Numbered from the stretch's first letter, positions 1 to 9,873 are shown. The stretch: DNA of 64,000 bases from Bacteroidota bacterium (GCA_016717725.1 JADKFA010000004.1:124001-188000); one strand, 5' to 3'. Made by a program: numbers and translations. Notes: generated by a model not told the origin, from the letters alone.

Positions 1-1
1 A

Positions 2-421
2 AATCATAGTATATATCCGTGTCTTTGGATGGATGGAAACGCCAAAGAAGCTGCTGCGTTTTATTGCTCCATTTTTTCCAATGCAACAATAACGAGCGTG
101 AATCCCTTGGTTGTTATGATCGAGATAAATGGAGCGAAATTTATGCTGTTGAATGGAGGTCCTAAATACAAATTCAATGAAGCGGTTTCTTTTGTCATCA
201 ATTGCGATTCTTAATTCGAGATCGATTATTTCTGGGAGAAACTTTGTGAGGGCGGAGAAGAAAGTATGTGCGGATGGTTGAAAGATAAATTTGGCGTTTC
301 ATGGCAAGTGGTTCCTGCCATTATAGGTGAACTTTTCGGAGATCCTCAAAGAGCAGAGCGGGTGTCAGTAGAACTTTTTAAGATGAGAAAACTCGATATC
401 GAGAAATTAAAAAATGCTTAA
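2..421 (+). pseudogene. VOC/PhnB-like (3-demethylubiquinone methyltransferase-type) protein, 5' cut by window, in-frame stop
   Basis: The reading frame is open from the window edge, so the true start lies upstream. It reads YPCLWMDGNAKEAAAFY near the start, typical of PhnB-like VOC proteins. A TAA at 212-214 interrupts it, but the same frame continues to 421 with EIDYFWEKL, GGEE and CGWLKDKFGVSWQVVP, which are family hallmarks. The stop sits where relatives usually carry Gln or Glu before EIDYFW, so a CAA-to-TAA change is the simplest explanation. The ATG at 29 lies inside the domain and is not a natural start. A nonsense mutation or a base-call error are both possible. The family assignment is by recognised motif, not by search. 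Confidence 0.75.
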
Positions 422-488
422 CATAATAAGAGTATATAGTTTACCGTTTATCTCGTTCAATCTAAATTAAATCTACACTAATTCCTCT

Positions 489-1220
489 ATGAAATCTTAC
501 GCCGGCAGTATCTCACTTGCAATCGCCATTGTCCTTTCTGCATTTCTTTTCTCGAATGCTTTTAAGAACAGAAATAATTCCAACAACAACATTTCGGTAA
601 CCGGATTGGGGAGCAAGAGTTTTGTTTCTGATTTGATTGTTTGGTCGGGCTCCTTTGGAAAAAAGAGCTTAGAACTAAAAGATGCCTATGCACAACTCGA
701 CAAAGACCGTGAGAATATTCGAAAATACATGATCGAGAAAGGACTGAAACCTGAAAACATGATCTTTTCTGCAGTAGATATTGTAAAAGAGTTTGACGAG
801 TCCTTCGACAATAGAGGGAATCGTATCAGTTCCATTTTTACTGGGTATCGGTTACGACAAGATGTGCAAATTGAATCGTATGAAGTGGATAAGGTTGAAA
901 ATATTTCACGAGAAGTCAGCGAGCTCATCAATACGGGTATTGAATTTTACTCTAATAATCCGCAATACTATTATACGAAATTAGCTGAATTAAAAATTGA
1001 AATGATTGCCGAAGCCACCAAGGACGCCAATGTACGCGCTTCTAAAATTGCAGAAAATGCGGGAGCTCGTGTCGGGAAATTAAAAAATGCAGACATGGGA
1101 GTATTTCAAATTGTAGCTCAAAATTCTTCTGAAGAATACAGTTGGGGTGGCTCTTTTAATACCACATCAAAAAGAAAAACAGCTACGATTACCGTAACGC
1201 TGGATTATGAAACCAATTAA
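489..1220 (+). CDS. SIMPL domain (DUF541) protein
   Basis: The 243-residue product has an N-terminal hydrophobic segment (about residues 5-25) that would export or anchor it. It is followed by a SIMPL/DUF541 domain covering most of the rest. Supporting segments are ISVTGLGSKSFVSD near residue 35, a central region alternating charged and aromatic residues, and the late AEATKDANVRASKIAENAG segment common to the family. SIMPL proteins (BP26/OMP28-like) are periplasmic or outer-membrane-associated with no defined enzymatic role. The GNAT gene starts 9 nt downstream, so co-transcription is likely. Confidence 0.85.
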   Translation: MKSYAGSISLAIAIVLSAFLFSNAFKNRNNSNNNISVTGLGSKSFVSDLIVWSGSFGKKSLELKDAYAQLDKDRENIRKYMIEKGLKPENMIFSAVDIVKEFDESFDNRGNRISSIFTGYRLRQDVQIESYEVDKVENISREVSELINTGIEFYSNNPQYYYTKLAELKIEMIAEATKDANVRASKIAENAGARVGKLKNADMGVFQIVAQNSSEEYSWGGSFNTTSKRKTATITVTLDYETN

Positions 1221-1229
1221 TTTTCATTC

Positions 1230-2030
1230 ATGCGTTTCGCTCCTTTTACGCATCTAGATATTTCCATTTTAGATGAGTTGCGTCCCCCAGACTGGACAGA
1301 TATTAAAGTTCCTTTTCAATTCTATCTATCATCTCATTTTTGTTTCCCCATCAAACTCACGAATGAAGATAAAATAATTGGCGTGGGCTGTACTATTGTA
1401 CATGATGATGTGGCATGGTTAGGTCATATTATTGTACATCCCGAATTTCGCAATCAAGGGCACGGAACATCTATCACCAAGCACTTAATAAAAATTGCGG
1501 AAGGCCATAAAACATCAACAATTTTTTTAATAGCTACCGATATGGGAGCTCCCGTTTATTCGAAACTGGGATTTGAAACGGAAATAGAATACTTGTTTTA
1601 TAAAGAGGTGTTGCTAAACGAAAATTTTGTGCGATCCAAAAATGTAATACCATTTCAGGAAAAGTATTTTGACCAACTTTACCAATTGGATAAAAAACTT
1701 TCTTCCGAAAATCGACTATCCCATTTAATGGAACATTGTAGTTCTGGAATTTTGTATTTAGAAAATGATCGAGTACTCGGATTCTATTTACCCAACTTTG
1801 GAGAAGGAATCATTTTAGCTGAACATCAATCGGCAGGAATTGAATTACTAAAATTACATCTTTCCAACAATGACAAAATAGTGTTTCCTATTGATAATAT
1901 TTCCGCATTGCAATTTATGAAACAGAACTCACTTGAACCCTTTAGAAAAGCAAAGAGAATGCGTTTGGGGGCGAAACGAGACTGGAATCCGTCCACTATC
2001 TACAATCGAATAGGAGGAAATTTAGGTTAA
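1230..2030 (+). CDS. GNAT family N-acetyltransferase with C-terminal extension
   Basis: The 266-residue protein has an N-terminal GNAT fold. The acetyl-CoA-binding signature reads HIIVHPEFRNQGHGTSITKHL (roughly residues 70-90), followed by the APVYSKLGFE motif. The C-terminal half resembles the second domain of YitH-like GNAT enzymes, which I recognise only loosely. The substrate is unknown. The last ~30 codons and ~45 bp of downstream DNA are repeated at about 5.53 and 9.16 kb, so this gene is the intact source of the T repeat. It lies 9 nt after the SIMPL gene. Confidence 0.85.
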   Translation: MRFAPFTHLDISILDELRPPDWTDIKVPFQFYLSSHFCFPIKLTNEDKIIGVGCTIVHDDVAWLGHIIVHPEFRNQGHGTSITKHLIKIAEGHKTSTIFLIATDMGAPVYSKLGFETEIEYLFYKEVLLNENFVRSKNVIPFQEKYFDQLYQLDKKLSSENRLSHLMEHCSSGILYLENDRVLGFYLPNFGEGIILAEHQSAGIELLKLHLSNNDKIVFPIDNISALQFMKQNSLEPFRKAKRMRLGAKRDWNPSTIYNRIGGNLG

Positions 2031-2075
2031 CTTGACTTGAACATTTCTTTTGTTCCCTTTCTCGAAATAAAAAAA
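1931..2075 (+). repeat. T repeat copy 1 (3' end of the GNAT gene and downstream DNA)
   Basis: This segment runs from the codons for EPFRKAKRMR through the GNAT stop to a poly-A stretch after CTCGAAATA. It is nearly identical to 5527-5677 and 9156-9303. Copies 2 and 3 continue into a sigma-factor start region, while copy 1 diverges after the A run. Confidence 0.9.
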
Positions 2076-2325
2076 GGCACATATTAAGTTAAGCCACCCT
2101 GTGAAGTCTTAACAATATATGATTTAAGCAACATGCTTAAACTTTATATTGCTAAAGCTTTTTTATTAGTTTAAATAGTTGATTCTAAAAGTAGCTTCCG
2201 AATATGAGTCAACGAAATATAATTTATTGTAATTGAATTTCAATAATATACGAATTTTACATTTTAATATATTTGAAAACCTCAATCTTTATTTACATTT
2301 GGTTTGTATTTTAATTTATTCTCTT
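2076..2325. other. Intergenic region before T9SS gene A1
   Basis: This AT-rich DNA has no supported gene. An 8-bp inverted repeat with a 3-nt loop (TTTAAGCA-ACA-TGCTTAAA, 2123-2141) could form a small hairpin after the GNAT gene. From about 2285 the sequence resembles the DNA just before gene A2 (about 5965 onward), so the cassette homology starts upstream of the ATG. Confidence 0.6.
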
Positions 2326-3285
2326 ATGAGACCTTTCATTGCTTTTATTCTAGTTTTTTTCAATTTGCCTCTGGCAGAGGCTCAGATAAACTTAGTGCCT
2401 AATCCGAGTTTTGAAGATACTCTAAACTGTGATAGTTTTCAATTTAATAATGCCAGTTTACCTTGGTTCAACCCCACAGATTGTACTCCCGATTTTTATT
2501 ATGGATTAAGTCCTCTCTGTGGTAATTCAGCATTACAAAATCAAAATGGATTTCAATTGCCATATGATGGAAATGCTTATGTTGGTATATACCTAGCTGA
2601 CCCAATTTGGGGTTTTATTAATACACGAGAATATATCTGTGTAGAACTAAATGATACATTAAAATTCAGCAAAGAGTACTTTGTGGAGTTTTATATATCT
2701 AGGGCAAATAATTTTGCATTGGCAACAGATGATATTGGGGCATATTTAAGTTCTCAAGTTCCTATTAATTCAGGTTGTTCTTATCTTCCTTATCAACCAC
2801 AGATTGAAAACACACAGGGAAACATTATTACTGATAGTTTGAATTGGACTAAAATTTCTGGGGTCTTCACAGCTCAGGGTGGAGAAAAATATCTTACAAT
2901 AGGAAATTTTAAGGATAGCATTAATACAACCATCATTGATGCAGATAGTGGCAACGGATTAAACAATAATGCATATTATTATATTGATAAAATTTCCTTG
3001 ATTCCTTTAGATTCCATTCAGGGATTAAATGAGAGCTTATATAGAACAGAATTAATTTTTGTTTATCCATCACTCTTACAGAATGGTTCGCAAATTCATA
3101 TCATGTCAAAGCAAAATCATGATGTTACATTTGCATTACATACAATTGAAGGTAAATTAGTAAAGAATGGAATAGTTCGTTTTGGAGATAATCTTATTAG
3201 TTCTGAAGGCTTGAATTCAGGAGTATATTTGATAAGAATAATATTGGGTAGTTCAATAGTTTCAAAGAAAATAATAATATATTGA
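2326..3285 (+). CDS. T9SS type A sorting domain protein (cassette gene A1)
   Basis: I chose the ATG at 2326 because it opens a clean signal peptide (MRPFIAFILVFFNLPLAEAQ). An open frame extends to 2233 without a sensible start. The mature protein (about 300 residues) begins INLVPNPSFED, a start common in secreted Bacteroidota carbohydrate-binding-like modules. The body is beta-rich with many Asn, Ser and Tyr. The C-terminal ~80 residues form a T9SS type A sorting domain (YPSLLQNG..., GVYLIRI..., SKKIIIY), so the protein is probably exported to the surface. It is paralogous to the product of 6010-6960, but only the signal peptide and first residues are closely similar. Confidence 0.8.
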   Translation: MRPFIAFILVFFNLPLAEAQINLVPNPSFEDTLNCDSFQFNNASLPWFNPTDCTPDFYYGLSPLCGNSALQNQNGFQLPYDGNAYVGIYLADPIWGFINTREYICVELNDTLKFSKEYFVEFYISRANNFALATDDIGAYLSSQVPINSGCSYLPYQPQIENTQGNIITDSLNWTKISGVFTAQGGEKYLTIGNFKDSINTTIIDADSGNGLNNNAYYYIDKISLIPLDSIQGLNESLYRTELIFVYPSLLQNGSQIHIMSKQNHDVTFALHTIEGKLVKNGIVRFGDNLISSEGLNSGVYLIRIILGSSIVSKKIIIY

Positions 3286-3369
3286 AATTGGATTAGCCTT
3301 ATTGTAGCAATTAAAATTTAATACCATTTCAAATTAACTAACATATTTTAATCTTTAAACAAAAGAAAA

Positions 3370-5325
3370 ATGAAAAAATTAATCTCAACTGTTGTATTAT
3401 TGCTTATATGTAATATACTCAGTGCACAAATTTTAGAATGGCGTTTAGCTGGCAACAATGGCACTACTCCAGGAACTGACTTTTTTGGCACTATTGATGC
3501 TAAATCTGTTGTTTTTAAAACCAATAGTTCGGAAAAGATGAGGTTGCTATCCACCGGCGAACTTGGAATAGGCACTGCCACTCCAGGGGCATGGTTGCAT
3601 ATTTTAACGAATAGTAGTGGAACTGCCCTTTCAAAAAATGCATTTACAACTGATGTCCCCGACGGTAGCGACACATTTTGGAGAATGCAAAAAGACGGAG
3701 AAGATTATGCGAGATTACTTTCATTTACTGGAGGAAATGCATTTTACATTCATGCTCCAAGAGGACATTTGAGATTTGCCTCTGGAACCGGAGGAACCGC
3801 CACAGGTGCTATGGAAATTAGAGAACAAGGAGGTGCGGATGCCGGTTATGTAGGGATTGGGAATTATAGCTCATTTTCTCCAAGTTGTAGATTGCACTTA
3901 CACGAAGTGACTGCTTCAACAACTATTGCATTTCAAATTTCAAATAATTCAACAGGTTACAGCACAACAGATGGATTAAGAATTTTAAATGACAATTCTG
4001 GACGTGTGACTATGTATAATTGGGAAGATGATGACATCGCCTTCGGAACCGGAAATTCAGGAGGAGGAGGTTCGCTGAATGAACGCATGGTGATTAGTAG
4101 TGGATTAAATTATGGTCGTGTAGGTGTTGGTACAAATTCTCCTGCAGCTCATCTAGATGTTTATGACAATATTGACATTTCCATTGGTGGTGATGATATC
4201 GGTTTCAGGGTCGATGAAATACTTCAAACTTCCAATTCAACCAACCGGGCAATTGGAGCTAATGTTCATGCGGAAAATGGACATCAAACAATAGGAATCG
4301 AATGCAATATTGATAATACTTCTTCAAATACAAATGTTATCTTGCAAGGTATTTACCAACGTTGTAGAAATACCAGCACTTCCAATGTTAGCGACGCTTA
4401 CAATTTTTATGCTCAGAATGATGGCGCATGTACACCCATTAGAAAATACGGTTTTGCCGCCTTTATGTCTGGAAGTGGATCAACTAATACCTATGGTGGA
4501 TATTTTTATTCCAACAGCTCTGCCGGAAATAACTTTGGCGTTTGGGCTTCTGCCCCTGACCAAACATGTACGGGTGGTACCAGTGGTTCAATCGGCTCAT
4601 GTAGTGGAGCAGCAGGTTACTTTAATGGTGAAGTTTGGGCATCAGGAGATATATATGAATTTTCAGATGCCAATTAAAAAGACAACATTGTTGCAATTCA
4701 AAATGCATCTAGTTTATTGTCGCAATTTTCACCAAAACAATATACGTTTAATCATCAAATCCATCCTAATCTTCACTTGCCTTATGGAACGCACTATGGA
4801 TTTATTGCCCAAGACGTAGCCGCCATAGCTTAAGACCTTGTAAAAGACTTTAATTACCCTGCCGAATATGATTCTGTGGGAACACTGTTAAATCCTGCAT
4901 TTAATAGTTTAGGCATGAACTATACAGGCGTAATTCCACTTTTGGTTGCTGCGGTTAACGAGCAAAAAGCAACTATCGATTCGTTGATAAATGCATTGCA
5001 AAATCCTACACCATTGCCTAACATTAATCCACAAAATTCTCAGAAGATTTCTTTATCTAATGTTTCCAGTATTATTTTAAATCAAAACGACCCGAATCCA
5101 TTCACAGAGAGTACACGAATTACATTCCAAATTCCAGATGATGTAAGAGATGCAAGAATTATTTTCACTTCATCAACGGGTACAATTATCAACACTGCAA
5201 TCATAAATGAGAGAGGTGTCGGTGAATTGGAAGTTTATTCATCAGAGTTAAGTAAAGGATTATATAACTACACATTGGTTTGCGATGGTAAAGTTATAGC
5301 ATCTAAGAAAATGGTGAAACAATAA
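3370..5325 (+). pseudogene. Tail-fibre-like surface protein with S74 chaperone and T9SS domains (cassette gene B1), two in-frame stops
   Basis: The start MKKLISTVVLLLICNILSAQ is a signal peptide. The first open section (435 codons) is a repetitive beta-structured shaft with GELGIGTATPGAWLHI and VGVGTNSPAAHLDVYD motifs, as in tail-fibre-like proteins. A TAA at 4675-4677 follows SDAN. The same frame continues through KDNIVAIQNASSLLSQF and YGFIAQDVA (peptidase S74/intramolecular chaperone), meets a second TAA at 4831-4833, and then continues to a T9SS type A sorting domain ending at 5325. Copy B2 has CCA (Pro) at the second site. Translation stopping at 4675 would leave a secreted shaft without chaperone or sorting signal. 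The intact family form would be a cleaved, trimeric surface fibre. Confidence 0.8.
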
Positions 5326-5350
5326 ACGCAATCTATTACTAAATTTATAA

Positions 5351-5386
5351 TAAGCCTCTCAAGTAACATTGGGAGGCTTAATTTTT
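5351..5386 (+). terminator. Intrinsic terminator after B1
   Basis: An 11-bp stem with one G-U pair (TAAGCCTCTCA with TGGGAGGCTTA, 8-nt loop) is followed by a T-rich run. It lies 26 nt after the B1 stop. A related hairpin follows B2. Confidence 0.75.
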
Positions 5387-6009
5387 ACTTTCCTTTTATC
5401 GTTCCCTTTATACATACTAAAAAATTCACTTTATGGTAAGGGGTCAAAACAAAATAATTTTAACTTATATGATATAATTAAACCTGTGGTTTCCGATATT
5501 TTTATTCTCTTCAATGATATTTCTCTCTTGAACCTTTAGAAAAGCAAAGAGAATGCGTTTGGGGGCGAAACGAGACTGGAATCCGTCCACTATCTACAGT
5601 AGGATAGGCGGAAATTTAGGTTAACTTGACTTGAACATTTCTTTTGTTCCTTTTCTCGAAATAAAAAAATATATTCGTGTGTTCAATTGGAAATGTCGCT
5701 ACAGGATTTACACAAGATAATGATTAGTTATTTTAAAATTTCAAAATAAATTTGATATATCAAAATACAATCTTTTAAATTTAAAATTTATTCTTCAGTC
5801 GATATACTATTTGTTTAAGACTTTACTTGAAATTTGCTTCTGAAATAATTTATAAAATTTTGACATTTCCTTTCTCGTTCATCTTATATTTTTTAAAGAG
5901 TCACAAGTTTAATGCTTTGATCTTTAATACAATCTGAATAATGTAAAAAATAATTGTGGAAAATCCAATTCTTTATTTACATTTGATTTGTATTCCTAAT
6001 TATTCTCTT
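5387..6009. other. Intergenic region between cassettes
   Basis: Apart from T repeat copy 2, this stretch is AT-rich with no supported gene. The DNA at 5391-5526 is clearly related to 9011-9155 downstream of B2, so the repeated unit includes noncoding DNA after gene B. From about 5960 it resembles the region before A1. Confidence 0.7.
5527..5749 (+). repeat. T repeat copy 2 with truncated sigma-factor start
   Basis: This copy repeats the GNAT 3' end, the ~45 bp downstream, and then the sigma-gene upstream region including TATATTCG. At 5693 it has ATG-TCG-CTA-CAG, matching the first codons of the sigma gene at 9321. The frame runs only 18 codons (MSLQDLHKIMISYFKISK) before TAA at 5747-5749, and similarity fades after about codon 9. 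It is a dead remnant, not a gene. Confidence 0.85.
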
Positions 6010-6960
6010 ATGAGACCTTTCATTACTTTTATACTAGTTTTTTTCATCTTGCCTCTGGCGGAGGCTCAGATAAATTTAGTGCCTAATCCGAGTTTTGAGG
6101 ATACTGTATTTTGTCCAATCGTTTTAGATAATATGGATGATGTTCAAGATTGGTCATCTTTTGGAAACTCTGCTGATTATTTTAATGGATGTAGTACTAC
6201 AGGCATGAATGTACCAAATGCTGTGTTTGGTTATCAATTGTCTCATTCTGGTAATGCATTTTGTGGTACTATAACTTATCACAGAGGTAATTCAAGTGTC
6301 GGAAATAATTATAGAGAATATATAGGTGCTCAATTATTATCTCCACTTCAAATTGGAACCAAATATTATTTTTCATTTTATGCTGTCTCTGCTACTAAGA
6401 ATGGTGCAGGTTTTTTTAGTAATAACATAGGATTAAGATTTTTTAATAACTCGTATAGTAAATTAAATCCTGCGCTAGTAGATAATTTCGCTCATCTAAA
6501 ATTGGATACTTTGTTAACTGATACAATTAATTGGCATAAAATCAGTGGTTCTTTCATTGCGGATTCAAATTACCAGTATGTATCAATTGGAAATTTTTAC
6601 GATGCCTCAAATACAGACACATTAATATTCTTACCCTTTCCTCTTTATGCTTATTATTATATTGACGATATATGTGTCACCACCGATTCACTTTATAATG
6701 AAACATGGACAGGGCTTTATGATATTGAAAAAAGCGATATAAACTTATGGCCAAACCCTGTTCAGGACTATTTTCAATATAAATCCAAACATCAGATTGA
6801 TGAAGTAATTATATATGACAGCAGAGGAAAATTAATAAAAAGAGAATTTGTTAATTCTATGGAAGGAAGAATTAATGTTGGAGTTATTTCAGAAGGCATC
6901 TATTTTGCCTCGTTTAAAAAAAATAAAATCATTTCAGTTCATAAGTTCCTAAAATTCTAA
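6010..6960 (+). CDS. T9SS type A sorting domain protein (cassette gene A2)
   Basis: The ATG at 6010 opens a signal peptide (MRPFITFILVFFILPLAEAQ) nearly identical to that of A1, followed by the same INLVPNPSFEDT start. The body then diverges strongly from A1. It contains a carbohydrate-binding-like beta region with GYQLSHSGNAF and ends in a T9SS type A sorting domain (INLWPNPVQDYF..., SVHKFLKF). Expected location is the cell surface or outside the cell. Gene B2 starts 12 nt downstream, so A2 and B2 are probably co-transcribed. The function is not recognised beyond secretion. Confidence 0.8.
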   Translation: MRPFITFILVFFILPLAEAQINLVPNPSFEDTVFCPIVLDNMDDVQDWSSFGNSADYFNGCSTTGMNVPNAVFGYQLSHSGNAFCGTITYHRGNSSVGNNYREYIGAQLLSPLQIGTKYYFSFYAVSATKNGAGFFSNNIGLRFFNNSYSKLNPALVDNFAHLKLDTLLTDTINWHKISGSFIADSNYQYVSIGNFYDASNTDTLIFLPFPLYAYYYIDDICVTTDSLYNETWTGLYDIEKSDINLWPNPVQDYFQYKSKHQIDEVIIYDSRGKLIKREFVNSMEGRINVGVISEGIYFASFKKNKIISVHKFLKF

Positions 6961-6972
6961 AATTAAATCCAA

Positions 6973-8957
6973 ATGAAAAAACAACTCTTCATGATTGTAT
7001 GGTTAACAATTTTAAGCATGCAACTAAATGCACAAGTTTCTGTTCCATTTAATACTGTGGGTAGTCCTACAACAGAATTTGTCGGTTGGGATAATTCAAT
7101 GTCAATTCCACTCACCATTAAAACAGTTAATAGTTATAATATTGAATTTTTCACCAATTCAACACAAAAAATGACATTAAAAAACACCGGTGAACTTGGT
7201 ATTGGCACTACCTCTCCAGGAGCGTGGTTACATATTTTAACGAATGGTAGTGGAACTGCCCTTTCAAAGGATGTATTTACAACTGATGTCCCCACTGGTA
7301 GTGACACATATTGGAGAATGCAAAAAAACGGAACTGATTATGCAAGATTACTTTCATTTACTGGAGGAAATGCATTTTACATTCAAGCTCCAAGAGGACA
7401 TTTGAAATTTGCCTCTGGAACCGGAGGAAACGCCACAGGTGCAATGGAAATTAGAGAACAAGGAGGTGCGGATGCCGGTTATGTAGGGATTGGGAATTAT
7501 AGCTCATTTTCTCCAAGTTGTAGATTGCACTTACACGAAGTGACTGCTTCAACAACTATTGCATTTCAAATTTCAAATAATTCAACAGGTTACAGTTCGT
7601 CAGATGGATTTAGAATATTAAATGACAATTCTGGACGTGTGACTATGTATAATTGGGAAGATGATGATATCGCCTTCGGAACCGGAAATTCAGGAGGAGG
7701 TGGTTCGCTGAATGAACGCATGGTTATTAGTAGTGGATTAAATTATGGTCGTGTAGGTGTTGGAACAAATTCTCCTGCAGCTCATCTAGATGTTTATGAC
7801 AATACTGACATTTCAACTAGTGGTGATGATATAGGTTTTAGAGTCGATGAAATCCTTCAAACTTCCAATTCAACCAACCGGGCAATTGGAGCTAATGTTC
7901 ATGCGGAAAATGGACATCAAACAATAGGAATAGAATGCAATATTGATAATACATCTTCAAATACGAATGTTATCATGCAAGGTATTTACCAACGTTGTAG
8001 AAATACCAGCACTTCCAATGTTAGCGACGCTTACAATTTTTATGCTCAGAATGATGGCGCATGTACACCCATTAGAAAATACGGTTTTGCCGCCTTTATG
8101 TCTGGAAGTGGATCAACTAATACCTATGGTGGATATTTTTATTCCAACAGCTCTGCCGGAAATAACTTTGGCGTTTGGGCTTCTGCCCTGACCAAACATG
8201 TACGGGTGGTACCAGTGGTTCAATCGGCTCATGTAGTGGAGCAGCAGGTTACTTTAATGGTGAAGTTTGGGCATCAGGAGATATATATGAATTTTCAGAT
8301 GCCAATTAAAAAGACAACATTGTTGCAATTCAAAATGCATCTAGTTTATTGTCGCAATTTTCACCAAAACAATATACGTTTAATCATCAAATCCATCCTA
8401 ATCTTCACTTGCCTTATGGAACGCACTATGGATTTATTGCCCAAGACGTAGCCGCCATAGCTCCAGACCTTGTAAAAGACTTTAATTACCCTGCCGAATA
8501 TGATTCTGTGGGAACACTGCTAAATCCAGCATTTAATAGTTTAGGCATGAACTATACAGGCGTAATTCCACTTTTGGTTGCTGCGGTTAACGAGCAAAAA
8601 GCAACTATCGATTCGTTGATAAATGCATTGCAAAATCCTACACCATTGCCTAACATTAACCCACAAAATTCCCAGAAGATTTCTTTATCTAATGTTTCTA
8701 GTATTATATTAAATCAAAACGACCCGAATCCATTCACAGAGAGTACACGAATTACATTCCAAATTCCAGATGATGTAAGAGATGCAAGAATTATTTTCAC
8801 TTCAACAACGGGTTCAATTATCAATACAGCAATCATTAACGAAAGAGGTATTGGTGAGTTGGAAGTTTATTCATCAGAGTTAAGTAAAGGATTATATAAC
8901 TACACATTGGTTTGCGATGGTAAAGTTATAGCATCTAAGAAAATGGTGAAACAATAA
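6973..8957 (+). pseudogene. Tail-fibre-like S74/T9SS protein (cassette gene B2), one frameshift and one in-frame stop
   Basis: This is a close copy of B1 from about the 60th codon on; the first ~60 codons differ. It begins with signal peptide MKKQLFMIVWLTILSMQLNA. At 8186-8188 it has CCC where B1 has CCCC, shifting the frame, so the frame runs on wrongly to 8451. In the corrected frame the sequence matches B1, including a TAA at 8307-8309 after SDAN. It then has an intact S74-like section (YGFIAQDVAAIAPDLV) and a T9SS domain to 8957. The second stop of B1 is absent. The open frame from about 8349 to 8957 is the tail of this gene, not a separate one. Confidence 0.8.
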
Positions 8958-8975
8958 ATTTATTTTAAAATAAAT

Positions 8976-9016
8976 TATAGCCTCTTGTTGAAAAATAGGA
9001 GGCTATATTTTTTACT
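8976..9016 (+). terminator. Intrinsic terminator after B2
   Basis: A stem of at least 9 bp (TATAGCCTC with GAGGCTATA) is followed by a run of T residues. It occupies the position equivalent to the hairpin after B1. Confidence 0.7.
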
Positions 9017-9155
9017 GCGTTTTTTAAAGTTTTCTTTATACATCTTAAAAAAATAACACTTTTTGGCAAAGGTCCAAAACAAATATAACTTTAACATATG
9101 GCGTATAACTAATATATGTCCTCTGATACTACATTCTTTTCAATGAAATTTCATT

Positions 9156-9334
9156 CAAGTTTTTTAGAAAAGCAAAAAGAATGCGCATAGGAATAAAACG
9201 AGACTGGAATCCGTCCACTATCTACAATCGAATAGGAGGAAATTTAGGTTAACTTGACTTGAACATTTCATTTGTTCCTTTTCTCGAAATAAAAAAATAT
9301 ATTCGTGACGTCAATTGGAAATGTCACTACAGGA
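9156..9334 (+). repeat. T repeat copy 3, leading into the intact sigma gene
   Basis: It contains a diverged copy of the GNAT 3' end (FRKAKRMRIGIKRDWNPSTI in one frame), the downstream ~45 bp, the TATATTCG motif and the true start of the sigma-factor gene. The GNAT part has no start and is not a gene. Confidence 0.9.
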
Positions 9335-9848
9335 ACTTTATAATACGTATGGAAAACTAGTTTATAACTTGTCGCTCCAGTATGTTCAAAACAGAGAAGA
9401 CGCTGAGGAAATTACACAAGATGTTTTTGTTGCGATTCATTTATCTATAGATAGTTTTAAAGAACAGAGTAAAATTTCTACTTGGATTTATCGCATTACC
9501 ATTAATAAGTCGCTTGACTTTATTCGTTCAAAAAACAGAAAGCGTCGTTTTGCTGTGTTAACATCGCTCTTCTTTGCGGATGGAAATGAAGCGCATGCTG
9601 AAACAAGTCATTTTGATCACCCTGGAGTCTTATTGGAGCAAAAAGAGAAACTCCAACAACTGTATAGCTTAATAAACAAACTCCCGCCCAATCAGAAAAC
9701 GGCCCTCATCTTGAACAAATTGGAGAATAAAAGTCAACAAGAAATCGCCGAAATCATGAATTTGAGTCCAAAATCGGTGGAATCGCTCATCCAAAGAGCA
9801 AAAGTAGGTCTCGAAAAAAGATTAAAATTAAGCGAGGGAAAGCAATAA
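9321..9848 (+). CDS. ECF-type RNA polymerase sigma factor (sigma-70 family)
   Basis: I prefer the ATG at 9321 over the in-frame TTG at 9315 because the same ATG is preserved in the remnant at 5693. The 175-residue protein has region 2 (NREDAEEITQDVFVAI, about residues 20-40) for -10 recognition and region 4 (LPPNQKTALILNKLENKSQQEIAEIM, helix-turn-helix) for -35 recognition. It would direct RNA polymerase to its own operon and other targets. It is the first gene of a close-packed operon with a small membrane protein, a metal-sensor-like protein, MbnP, MbnH and a YHYH protein, which suggests a metal or copper signal. Its upstream region is duplicated at 5.67 kb. Confidence 0.92.
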   Translation: MSLQELYNTYGKLVYNLSLQYVQNREDAEEITQDVFVAIHLSIDSFKEQSKISTWIYRITINKSLDFIRSKNRKRRFAVLTSLFFADGNEAHAETSHFDHPGVLLEQKEKLQQLYSLINKLPPNQKTALILNKLENKSQQEIAEIMNLSPKSVESLIQRAKVGLEKRLKLSEGKQ

Positions 9849-9873
9849 TAACGACGTCTAATCACAAAGTAAC

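Noticed and set aside
4876..5325. Separate 149-codon gene
   Set aside because: It is the T9SS tail of B1, in the same frame, after the second in-frame stop.
8349..8957. Separate 202-codon gene
   Set aside because: It is the chaperone and T9SS tail of B2 cut off by a stop; the start would be a TTG inside the domain.
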